Assembly: GCA_049964655.1 (NCBI GenBank)
Contig: JBMFXC010000114.1
Coordinates: 1 to 5,079 of the forward strand
Source of the DNA: JAJZJT01 sp049964655
Lineage (GTDB): Bacteria; Actinomycetota; Acidimicrobiia; Acidimicrobiales; RAAP-2
DNA length: 5,079 nt
Reading direction: 5' to 3'
Part shown: positions 1 through 5,079 of the stretch, one piece after another
Layout of the letters: every line of letters begins with the position of its first letter
How positions within the stretch are numbered: the stretch's first letter is position 1
Made by a program: the position numbers and the translations under genes
The notes under the pieces: generated by a model
Databases searched by the model: none
Told to the model about the DNA's origin: nothing
The model's input: only the letters and a program-made list of their open reading frames with translations

Positions 1-1
1 G

Positions 2-263
2 AAGGCGGACCTGATCCCGATCGACCGGATCAGGTTCGCCCCGGAGAACGACACCAGCGCTCAGCTGTCTCCTCTGCGTCGTGGCCGTCGCCGACGAACG
101 TCGGTTCCTCGGCGTCGGTTCTCACCGGTCGTCCGAGGATCGGGGTCGGTTCTTCCCCGAGAGCGCCGCTGCGGTGATCCTGCTCGACGGGAGCCTCCAT
201 CGTCACCGCGTCGTCGTGGTCTCCTCCGGGGAGTCGTCCTGGCTCGAGGAGGCGCGCCGGTGA
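2..263 (+). pseudogene. Decayed, truncated ParB-like protein remnant
   Basis: This is not an intact gene; it enters the window already open at the left edge. Two reading frames must be joined. From base 2 the frame reads ADLIPIDRIRFAPEN, which resembles the start of a ParB/Spo0J N-terminal domain (typically LIPIDxIxPNPxN), and nearly every codon ends in G or C. Around base 67 that frame turns into an Arg/Ser-rich artefact. The next frame over, from about base 78, continues with VADERRFLGVGSHR, like the ParB segment ending in GHRR or GERR. It then gives AAVILLDGSLHRHRVV and SSWLEEARR before a TGA at 261-263, like the ParB stretch that normally reads PAIVLDG...HRVVALVENLQRxDLxPLEEA. The segment expected between the two pieces (SIxxxGLLQPIVV) is missing, so a deletion plus frameshift is likely. 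The NxQR motif is absent. The assignment rests on motif order recalled from the family; ParB-fold relatives other than the partition protein are equally possible. Confidence 0.45.
4..40. repeat. Strong inverted repeat (14-bp arms)
   Basis: The arms GGCGGACCTGATCC (4-17) and GGATCAGGTTCGCC (27-40) pair along 14 positions with a single G-U wobble, around a 9-nt loop. No T-rich run follows, so it is not a classic intrinsic terminator. It lies within the ParB-like remnant, so it may be partly a coding coincidence. It could also be an RNA hairpin or a protein-binding dyad. Confidence 0.6.
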
Positions 264-478
264 GGATGTTGACCAGTTCCGCCAGCACGGTGGCGGAGAA
301 GAAGCAGCGGACCCGCCGCTTGGCACCTACCGCGAGCTGACCGAGGGCGACGAGCAGGCGGCTCGTGCCGGTGCTCGCAGGGCTGGCCGGCGGCCTGGGC
401 GGCGTGAGCGTCAAGGGGAGCCACGGTGCAGATCCGAGGTGAGCGGAGCCGGGCGACACGGGCGCGGACGGCAGGGTC
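256..478 (-). pseudogene. Frameshifted PIN-domain (VapC-type) toxin remnant
   Basis: Read on the minus strand, one frame (about 478 down to 377) gives PAVRARVARLRSPRICTVAP followed by LDAHAAQAAGQPC. This resembles the middle of VapC-type PIN ribonucleases, where an LDA..A..AG.L segment precedes the GTSDVVDA acidic motif. The adjacent frame then continues (about 372 down to 256) with ASTGTSRLLVALGQLAVGA and ends FFSATVLAELVNILTG, placed like the family's GTSDVVDAxVAL...TSDPDDLxxLV tail. The metal-binding acids of DVVD and of TSDPDDL are missing, and a frameshift separates the two pieces, so no active nuclease can be made. The N-terminal half and any vapB antitoxin would lie where the copper promoter and copZ now are, suggesting truncation by arrival of the operon (inference). 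An alternative I considered is a decayed IstB ATPase (TGT..LL..LG...G.RVR), but that explains only the second piece. Confidence 0.38.
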
Positions 479-488
479 GGGGCAGTAG

Positions 489-517
489 TCGATTCGTACC
501 CCCAGAGGGTATACGAT
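489..517 (+). promoter_or_regulatory. Candidate promoter of the copper operon
   Basis: A TACGAT hexamer at 512-517 is a good actinobacterial -10 box (TANNNT). With a 17-nt spacer, the -35 position (489-494) reads TCGATT, a weak match to TTGACA, as is common at regulated promoters. Transcription would start near 524, giving a leader of about 38 nt before copZ. The -10 overlaps the right arm of the CsoR dyad, which would explain repression by blocking RNA polymerase. Confidence 0.5.
496..514. promoter_or_regulatory. CsoR operator dyad upstream of copZ
   Basis: The sequence GTACCCCCAGAGGGTATAC contains TACCC (497-501) and GGGTA (507-511) separated by five bases. This is the layout I recall for the Bacillus CsoR copZA operator. 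Outer GTA/TAC triplets (496-498 and 512-514) form a second, slightly offset dyad. It stands in otherwise non-palindromic DNA 48 bp before the copZ start and overlaps the -10 box. Since a csoR gene with complete copper ligands ends this operon, autoregulation through this site is the natural reading. Confidence 0.75.
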
Positions 518-561
518 GAGGTGCAGCACCGAGATGACGAGCCCGAGGTGAGGAGCCCGAG

Positions 562-765
562 ATGACCCAGATGATCACCTACACCGTGGCCGGGATGACC
601 TGCGACCACTGCAAGCACGCCGTCGCCACCGAGGTCAGTGCGGTCGAAGGCGTGTCGGAGGTCGACGTCGACCTCGAGACCAAGCTCGTCACCGTGACCG
701 GCGAAGGCCTCGACGATGGGACCCTCCGTGCCGCCATCGAAGAGGCCGGTTACGAGGCGTCGTGA
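562..765 (+). CDS. copZ: Copper chaperone CopZ (heavy-metal-associated domain)
   Basis: This 67-residue protein is a single heavy-metal-associated (HMA) domain of the usual CopZ/Atx1 size. The metal site is GMTCDHC at residues 11-17, with Cys14 and Cys17 as Cu(I) ligands. The ferredoxin-like beta-alpha-beta-beta-alpha-beta pattern can be followed through VEGVSEVDVDLETKLVTV to the closing EEAGYEA, whose Tyr is conserved in bacterial CopZ proteins. It is cytoplasmic, with no signal peptide or membrane segment, and should bind Cu(I) and pass it to CopA or CsoR. The ATG has a purine-rich Shine-Dalgarno sequence (GGTGAGGAG, 547-555) six bases upstream. Its stop overlaps the copA start (GTGA, 762-765), so translation is probably coupled. 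An HMA protein for another soft metal is possible in principle, but the neighbours make copper far more likely. Confidence 0.93.
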   Translation: MTQMITYTVAGMTCDHCKHAVATEVSAVEGVSEVDVDLETKLVTVTGEGLDDGTLRAAIEEAGYEAS

Positions 766-2963
766 ACGTCCCCGCGGGCGTCACCACCACGCCGGCCGTC
801 GGAGGGCGTCAGCACGTCGAGCTCGCGATCACCGGCATGACGTGCGCGTCGTGCGCGGCCCGGATCGAGAAGCGCCTGAACAAGCTCGACGGCGTGACGG
901 CGACGGTCAACTTCGCCAGCGAGCACGCGGCCGTCGCCTTCGACCCCGATCAGGTCCGCCTAGAGGAGCTCCTCGGCGCCGTCGAGGCGGCCGGTTACGG
1001 TGCCGCACTGCCCGAGGCGGTGACCGAGGAGGACCCCGCCCGCCCCTACCGTGCCCGGCTGCTCGCGGCCGTGGTCCTGACGGTTCCCCTCCTGGTCTTC
1101 GCCTGGGTCGACGCAACCCGTCCACCGGGGTGGGAGTGGATCTCGTTCCTGCTGGCCACGCCCGTGGTCGCGTACGCTGGCTGGCCGTTCCACCGGGCCG
1201 CCGTGGTCAATGCCCGTCACGGGGTGGCGACGATGGACACGCTCATCTCGGTCGGCACGCTTGCCGCGTGGACGTGGTCGACGGTGGTCCTCTTCGCGGG
1301 GCTGTCCACCAGTGTCTACTTCGACACCGCCGGCGCCATCACCGCTCTCATCCTCCTCGGCCGCTACCTCGAGGCCCGGGCCAAGCGGCGGTCGAGCGAG
1401 GCAATCCGAGCCCTCCTCGAGCTCGGCGCGAAGGAGGCGCACGTGCTGCGCGACGGTACCGAGGTCCTGGTACCCGCCGACGAGCTCGTCGTCGGTGACC
1501 GCTTCGTCGTTCGTCCCGGCGAAAAGGTGGCGACCGACGGGGTGGTGGTGGAGGGAGCCTCGACGATCGACCAGTCCATGCTGACGGGCGAGTCGATCCC
1601 CGTCGAGGTCGAGCCCGGGGACAGTGTCGCCGGGGCCACGGTGAACACGTCCGGCCGTCTCGTTCTCGAGGCAACCCGGGTCGGCTCCGCCACCGCGCTC
1701 GCGCAGATCGCCCGGCTCGTCGCCGACGCCCAGGCGGGCAAGGCCCCGGTCCAGCGCCTGGCCGACCGGGTCTCGGCGGTCTTCGTGCCGATCGTCATCG
1801 GCATCTCGGCCCTGACCCTTCTCGGATGGCTCGTCATCGGCGGGGTGACGACGACGGCGGCCTTCACCGCCGCCGTGGCGGTGGTCGTCATCGCTTGTCC
1901 GTGTGCCCTCGGACTGGCCACTCCGACCGCCATCATGGTCGGTACCGGCCGCGGCGCCCAGCTCGGCATCGTCATCAAGGGCCCCGAGGTGCTCGAGCAG
2001 ACGCGCCAGGTCACCACTGTCGTGCTCGACAAGACCGGTACGGTCACCGAAGGGAAGATGGCCGTCTCGGCCGTCGTGGTGGCCGACGGCGTCGACGAGG
2101 AGGACCTGCTCCGTCTGGCGGCCGCGGCCGAGGACGCCAGCGAGCACCCGATCGCCCGGGCGGTGGCTGCCTACGGGCGAGGACGACTCGGCTCGCTCCC
2201 GGCCGTCGAGGCGTTCACTGCTCGGGCAGGGTTGGGTGTCGAGGCTGTCGTCGACGGCCACGGCGTGGTGATCGGCCGACCGGGCCTGCTCGCCGACTGG
2301 GGCGTCGTGCTCCCGACGCGCCTCGCCGCCGAGGTCGAACGGCTAGAGGAGGCAGGGTCGACGGTGGTGGGTGTCGCTTGGGACGGCGAAGCCCGTGGCC
2401 TCGTGGCGGTAGCCGATCGGGTGAAGGAGACGAGCCGCCAGGCGGTCGCCGACCTGGTTTCCCTCGGGCTCACCCCGGTCCTGCTCACCGGGGACAACGA
2501 GCGCACCGCTCGGGCAGTGGCCGCCCAAGTGGGCATCGACCGTATCTTGGCGGACGTCCTTCCCGGGGACAAGGCCGCCGAGGTCGCCAGATTGCAGCAA
2601 GCCGGCGAAGTCGTCGCCATGGTGGGCGACGGGGTGAACGACGCCCCGGCACTCGCCCAGGCCGACCTGGGACTGGCCATCGGTACCGGTACCGACGTTG
2701 CCATCGAGGCGTCCGACATCACCCTGGTAGCCGGCGACCTTCGAGCGGTGGCCGACGCCATCCGGCTGTCGCGTCGGACCCTGCGGACGATCCAAGGCAA
2801 CCTCGTCTGGGCCTTCGGGTACAACGTCGTGGCCATTCCGCTCGCCGTCGCCGGCCTGGTCGACCCCATCGTGGCGGCGGCGACCATGGCGTTCTCGAGC
2901 GTGTTCGTGGTCACCAACTCGCTGCGGCTGCGTCGGTTCCGCCCGGGCGGATCGGCCCGGTGA
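762..2963 (+). CDS. copA: Cu(I)-exporting P1B-type ATPase CopA
   Basis: A 733-residue inner-membrane pump that hydrolyses ATP to move Cu(I) out of the cytoplasm. It has one N-terminal HMA domain (about 18-83, GMTCASC at 25-31, Cys28/Cys31) and then membrane helices at roughly 98-116, 126-142, 156-180 and 186-204. The actuator domain carries TGES (275-278). Two more helices follow, the second with the CPC copper site (379-381). The phosphorylation domain has DKTGT (423-427, Asp423 phosphorylated), HP (462-463) and GLG (490-492) in the nucleotide domain, then TGDN (576-579) and GDGVND (622-627). The last two helices hold YN (687-688) and MxxSS (709-713), which with CPC define the Cu(I) subclass P1B-1. 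Met158, Glu204 and Asp335 match the copper-entry residues. Length is normal for a one-HMA CopA. The GTG start overlaps the copZ stop and is preceded by GAGG; no other in-frame start precedes the HMA domain. Nothing looks broken. Confidence 0.97.
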   Translation: MNVPAGVTTTPAVGGRQHVELAITGMTCASCAARIEKRLNKLDGVTATVNFASEHAAVAFDPDQVRLEELLGAVEAAGYGAALPEAVTEEDPARPYRARLLAAVVLTVPLLVFAWVDATRPPGWEWISFLLATPVVAYAGWPFHRAAVVNARHGVATMDTLISVGTLAAWTWSTVVLFAGLSTSVYFDTAGAITALILLGRYLEARAKRRSSEAIRALLELGAKEAHVLRDGTEVLVPADELVVGDRFVVRPGEKVATDGVVVEGASTIDQSMLTGESIPVEVEPGDSVAGATVNTSGRLVLEATRVGSATALAQIARLVADAQAGKAPVQRLADRVSAVFVPIVIGISALTLLGWLVIGGVTTTAAFTAAVAVVVIACPCALGLATPTAIMVGTGRGAQLGIVIKGPEVLEQTRQVTTVVLDKTGTVTEGKMAVSAVVVADGVDEEDLLRLAAAAEDASEHPIARAVAAYGRGRLGSLPAVEAFTARAGLGVEAVVDGHGVVIGRPGLLADWGVVLPTRLAAEVERLEEAGSTVVGVAWDGEARGLVAVADRVKETSRQAVADLVSLGLTPVLLTGDNERTARAVAAQVGIDRILADVLPGDKAAEVARLQQAGEVVAMVGDGVNDAPALAQADLGLAIGTGTDVAIEASDITLVAGDLRAVADAIRLSRRTLRTIQGNLVWAFGYNVVAIPLAVAGLVDPIVAAATMAFSSVFVVTNSLRLRRFRPGGSAR

Positions 2964-3325
2964 CCGACGGGGGGAGTGTCGCCGGCGGCGAAGCCGCCGG
3001 TGGCGGGGTCGCCAACCGCCTGGGTGAGCCCGGGCCGCCGTGGGGCTACGTCGCCGACAAGGGAGCCCTCGTCAAGCGGATGCGGCGGATCGAGGGCCAG
3101 GCGCGTGGCATCGAGCGGATGATCACCGAGGACCGCTACTGCATCGACATCCTCACCCAGGTCGCCGCCGTCACGACGGCCCTCGAGGCGGTTGCCGAGA
3201 TCATCCTCGACGACCACGTCAACCACTGCGTGCGCCACGCCCTCACGTCCGGCGACGAAGCCGTCGCTGCCGAGAAGACCACCGAGCTGCTCGAGGCCGT
3301 CCATCGCTTCACCCGGAGCCGCTGA
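2960..3325 (+). CDS. csoR: Copper-sensing transcriptional repressor CsoR
   Basis: A 121-residue, all-helical cytoplasmic repressor of the CsoR/RcnR (DUF156) family. The family signature appears as KRMRRIEGQARGIERM (39-54) and RYCIDILTQ (59-67). The Cu(I) ligands are Cys61, His86 and Cys90 (HVNHC), with the same 25- and 4-residue spacing as Cys36/His61/Cys65 of Mycobacterium tuberculosis CsoR. Tyr60 and Glu109 match its second-shell residues. This full C-H-C set favours copper over nickel (RcnR), formaldehyde (FrmR) or sulfide (CstR) sensing. The apo-protein should bind the dyad at 496-514 and release it on Cu(I) binding. The GTG start overlaps the copA stop (GTGA, 2960-2963) and is the only reasonable start, because the next in-frame ATG lies inside helix 1. 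It therefore has a Gly-rich extension of about 28 residues before the conserved GYVADK segment. It is the last gene of the operon, giving negative feedback. Confidence 0.94.
   Translation: MTDGGSVAGGEAAGGGVANRLGEPGPPWGYVADKGALVKRMRRIEGQARGIERMITEDRYCIDILTQVAAVTTALEAVAEIILDDHVNHCVRHALTSGDEAVAAEKTTELLEAVHRFTRSR
2978..3004 (+). other. GC-rich hairpin near the 5' end of csoR
   Basis: GCCGGCGGC (2981-2989) pairs with GCCGCCGG (2993-3000) around a GAA triloop, and the pairing extends outward to 2978/3004 with two wobbles. It starts about 18 nt into csoR, within the codons for the Gly/Ala-rich extension. It could slow translation or transcription entering csoR, or simply reflect GGC/GCC codon use. 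Confidence 0.5.
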
Positions 3326-3330
3326 GCCGG

Positions 3331-3365
3331 TCCCACCCCCTGCCCGCCCCGTCCCCTGCCCCGCC
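3331..3365 (+). terminator. C-rich tract, possible Rho-dependent termination region
   Basis: Directly after csoR, 25 of 35 bases are C, only five are G and one is A, and no hairpin-plus-T-run is visible anywhere in the gap. C-rich, G-poor, unstructured RNA is what Rho loads on, so the operon transcript may end near here. The G depletion is clear; the function is inference. Confidence 0.3.
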
Positions 3366-3393
3366 TGTCGTGAGCGCGGGAGCCGGGTAGCGT
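3365..3393 (+). promoter_or_regulatory. Candidate promoter for the shikimate fusion gene
   Basis: CTGTCG (3365-3370) and TAGCGT (3388-3393) are separated by exactly 17 bases and resemble the TTGNCN / TANNNT pattern of actinobacterial housekeeping promoters. The start would fall near 3400, leaving a leader of about 48 nt. This would make the fusion gene independent of the copper operon. Confidence 0.4.
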
Positions 3394-3432
3394 ACGCAGC
3401 AGCCTGCCGGGCCCTGTCGGCGCCGGAGCGCT

Positions 3433-3440
3433 GGAGGAGA
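3433..3440 (+). promoter_or_regulatory. Ribosome binding site that fixes the TTG start
   Basis: GGAGGAGA ends eight bases before the TTG at 3449. It is the strongest Shine-Dalgarno sequence in the window. It supports this rare start: the nearby GTG at 3441 is out of frame and the first in-frame ATG (3464) is only one codon before the P-loop. Confidence 0.75.
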
Positions 3441-3448
3441 GTGCCGGG

Positions 3449-5038
3449 TTGCTGATCGTGCTGATGGGGTTCATGGGGGCCGGCAAGACGACCATCGGCT
3501 ACCTGCTCGCCGAGAAGCTCGGCCTCCCCTTCGTCGACATCGACCTGCTCATCGAGCACCGCACCCGTCGCAGGGTCGTCGACATCTTCGCCGAGGACGG
3601 CGAAGCGACGTTCCGACGCATGGAGCACGACACCATCGTCGAGACCCTCTCGGGCCCGCCGGCGGTCGTCGCCCTCGGCGGCGGTGCCGTCGAGCACCCC
3701 GGGACCCGCCAGGCGCTCGAGTCGGTCACCGCAGTGCACCTCGAGGTCGGCTACGAGGAGGCGTTGCTTCGCATCGGCAGGGACGACCTGCGCCCCATGA
3801 TGCAGCGGCCCGACATCGGCGAGATCTACCGACGGCGGCTGCCCGTCTACCAGAGCGTCGCCAAGCTCGCTGTCCGCACCGACGGACGACGGCCCGAGGA
3901 CATCGTGCTCGACCTCCTCGGACGCCTGGTCGCCCCCCGGACCGTCCCGGCGGGGTCGAGGAGCGTCCTCGTCGCCCCCATGGGTGGCGCGCACCAGGTC
4001 CACATCGGCGGTGGCATCGCCACCCAGGTCGCCACGTTGCTCCCCCAGGTCGCCTCCGTCAGTCGGTGCTTCGTGGTGTCGACCGGCGGGGACCGGGCAC
4101 CCGCCGACGCACTGGTCTCCCGGCTCCACGAGGACGACGGCCCAGAACCGCACCAGGTCGACCTCGGGGCGGGGTACCCAGCCGCCGGTTTCGCCGCCGT
4201 CGAGCGGCTCTCGCAGTGGCTCGCCGGCCGAGAGGCGAGCCGGGACGACCTCCTCGTCGGGGTGGGGGACGAGCACACCTGCTACCTGACCGGCTTCGTC
4301 GCCGCCACGTACAACCGGGGCATGCCACTGGCGCTCGTCCCCTCGACGCTGCACGGCCAGGCCGACGTGGCCATCGGGGGCAAGAACGGGGTCCGCCTCC
4401 CGACCGGGGGGAACCTGTCGGGGACCATCCACCAGCCCGTGGTGGTGGTGAGCGATGTCGAGCTCGCTGCCGAGCGACGGGACGACGGCTTCCGCTCTGG
4501 GCTGGCCGAGGTGGTCAAGCACGCCGTCATCGCCGACCCCGTGCTCCTCGATCTTCTGGAGGAGCGCGCCGACCAGGTGCTGCGAGGCGACGTCGACGTG
4601 CTCGTCGACGTGCTCGCTCGCTCGACCGCCGTGAAGGCAGCCATCGTGACGGCGGACCAGCGTGAGCAGGGTGAGCGTGTCCAGCTCCACTACGGCCACA
4701 CCTTCGGCCGGGCGTTCGAGCAGCTCCTGCCGCCTGGCCCCGATCGACACGGGGACGCCGTCTCGCTGGGCATGATGGCGGCCGGCTTCCTGGCAGCGCG
4801 TCTCGGGCGGATCGAACCGTCGGTCGTGGCGCGGCACCGACGGGTGCTCGCCCGTCTCGGTCTGCCGACCCGGCTGTCTACCTCCCTCGAGGAGATGGAC
4901 GACGCCTGGCGACGTAGCCGCCGGGCGGCCGGTGAGCTCCGGTTCGTCCTCCTGAACCAAGCCGGTGTGGCCGAAGGCCGTGTCACGGCCGGACGGGACG
5001 CGCTGGCCGGGGCCCTCGCCGACCTCGCCGCCGGTTGA
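3449..5038 (+). CDS. aroKB: Shikimate kinase / 3-dehydroquinate synthase-like fusion (AroK-AroB)
   Basis: A 529-residue cytoplasmic fusion. Residues 1-160 are a shikimate kinase (shikimate + ATP to shikimate 3-phosphate): Walker A GFMGAGKT (7-14), shikimate-binding DID (30-32), Arg56 in FRRME, GGG (77-79), Arg115 in the lid (RP) and Arg130 in RLPVY. All key residues are present. After a short linker (about 161-172), residues 173-525 follow the 3-dehydroquinate synthase fold: TGFVAATYNRG (281-291), VPSTL...QAD...GGK (298-312), SGLAEVVK (350-357), GHTFG (416-420) and RHGDAV (433-438). The zinc ligands Glu354, His417 and His434 are intact, as are Arg290, Asp306, Lys312, Asn322, Lys357, Lys396 and Arg410. 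However, the NAD+ signatures (TDE, PDGExxK, GGGVVGD) and the GKN, N-x-GHTFGH and DKK motifs are altered, so the second activity is uncertain. AroK-AroB fusions are known (for example in Bifidobacterium and Thermotoga). No aroC or aroQ is visible beside it. The TTG start is chosen from the ribosome binding site. Confidence 0.88.
   Translation: MLIVLMGFMGAGKTTIGYLLAEKLGLPFVDIDLLIEHRTRRRVVDIFAEDGEATFRRMEHDTIVETLSGPPAVVALGGGAVEHPGTRQALESVTAVHLEVGYEEALLRIGRDDLRPMMQRPDIGEIYRRRLPVYQSVAKLAVRTDGRRPEDIVLDLLGRLVAPRTVPAGSRSVLVAPMGGAHQVHIGGGIATQVATLLPQVASVSRCFVVSTGGDRAPADALVSRLHEDDGPEPHQVDLGAGYPAAGFAAVERLSQWLAGREASRDDLLVGVGDEHTCYLTGFVAATYNRGMPLALVPSTLHGQADVAIGGKNGVRLPTGGNLSGTIHQPVVVVSDVELAAERRDDGFRSGLAEVVKHAVIADPVLLDLLEERADQVLRGDVDVLVDVLARSTAVKAAIVTADQREQGERVQLHYGHTFGRAFEQLLPPGPDRHGDAVSLGMMAAGFLAARLGRIEPSVVARHRRVLARLGLPTRLSTSLEEMDDAWRRSRRAAGELRFVLLNQAGVAEGRVTAGRDALAGALADLAAG
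4592..4615 (+). repeat. Perfect 12-bp tandem duplication inside the fusion gene
   Basis: GTCGACGTGCTC occurs twice head to tail, encoding VDVL-VDVL (residues 382-389). The copies are identical at every base including third positions, and they keep the reading frame. They sit in the helical segment of the synthase-like domain between the Glu354 zinc ligand and Lys396. Confidence 0.85.
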
Positions 5039-5079
5039 GCTCGAAGGGGAACGGTCGGCTCAGGTCCGGCGGCGGGTCG

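Noticed and set aside
256..372. IstB (IS21-type ATPase) remnant on the minus strand
   Set aside because: TGTSRLL...RVR resembles an IstB P-loop region but lacks the Gly-Lys of the Walker motif, and the text just upstream fits a PIN toxin better. Kept as the alternative for that feature.
521..565. A 14-codon reading frame from a GTG upstream of copZ as a leader peptide gene
   Set aside because: It begins within a few bases of the predicted transcription start, lacks an upstream ribosome binding site and has no distinctive peptide.
960..2261. A 433-codon minus-strand open frame inside copA
   Set aside because: It is a shadow of the copA codon pattern with no recognisable domain and no ribosome binding site support.
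1826..2959. N-terminal extension of csoR by more than 370 codons, overlapping copA
   Set aside because: The frame is merely open. The upstream peptide is Arg/Gly-rich shadow, and csoR proteins are about 90-120 residues. The GTG at 2960 fits the operon overlap.
2171..4960. A 929-codon open frame on the minus strand across copA, csoR and the fusion gene
   Set aside because: It lies antisense to well-supported genes, its composition is low-complexity Arg/Asp/Gly/Pro-rich, and long antisense frames are expected in GC-rich coding DNA.
5060..5079. Possible C terminus of a convergent minus-strand gene (TRRRT-stop)
   Set aside because: Only five codons are visible; a stop in this position could easily be chance.
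1..5079. CRISPR array, tRNA, rRNA or complete insertion sequence
   Set aside because: No regularly spaced repeats, cloverleaf or rRNA-like conserved stretch, and no intact transposase, were seen on either strand.

Overview
The DNA is strongly GC-rich, uses GTG and TTG starts, has tightly overlapping genes and encodes Actinobacteria-like proteins. A high-GC actinomycete, perhaps of the Acidimicrobiia or a similar lineage, is the best guess; the lineage is inference, not shown by any marker gene.

Left part (1-490): no intact gene. It holds what looks like the wreckage of two genes meeting tail to tail. On the + strand (about 2-263) is a frameshifted remnant of a ParB-like protein. On the - strand (about 256-478) is a frameshifted remnant of a PIN-domain (VapC-type) toxin. 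A strong hairpin lies at 4-40. Both gene families are common on plasmids and mobile regions, so the stretch reads as old accessory DNA.

Middle (490-3325): a compact copper-resistance operon, copZ-copA-csoR, with GTGA stop/start overlaps at both internal junctions. A GTACCC...GGGTATAC dyad overlapping a TACGAT -10 box lies directly upstream of copZ and is a convincing CsoR operator. The circuit is self-contained. CopZ buffers Cu(I) and hands it on, CopA pumps it out of the cytoplasm, and CsoR represses its own operon until it binds Cu(I).

Right part (3326-5038): a 123-nt gap with a C-rich tract, a candidate promoter and a strong ribosome binding site, then a 529-residue fusion of shikimate kinase (N-terminal) and a 3-dehydroquinate synthase-like domain (C-terminal). 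The kinase half keeps every key residue. The synthase half keeps its zinc ligands and several substrate residues, but most NAD+-binding signatures and several catalytic-site residues are replaced. This is the most unusual thing in the window: either a very divergent dehydroquinate synthase, a sugar-phosphate-cyclase relative with a different job, or a non-catalytic domain. The last 41 bases hold nothing that can be called.
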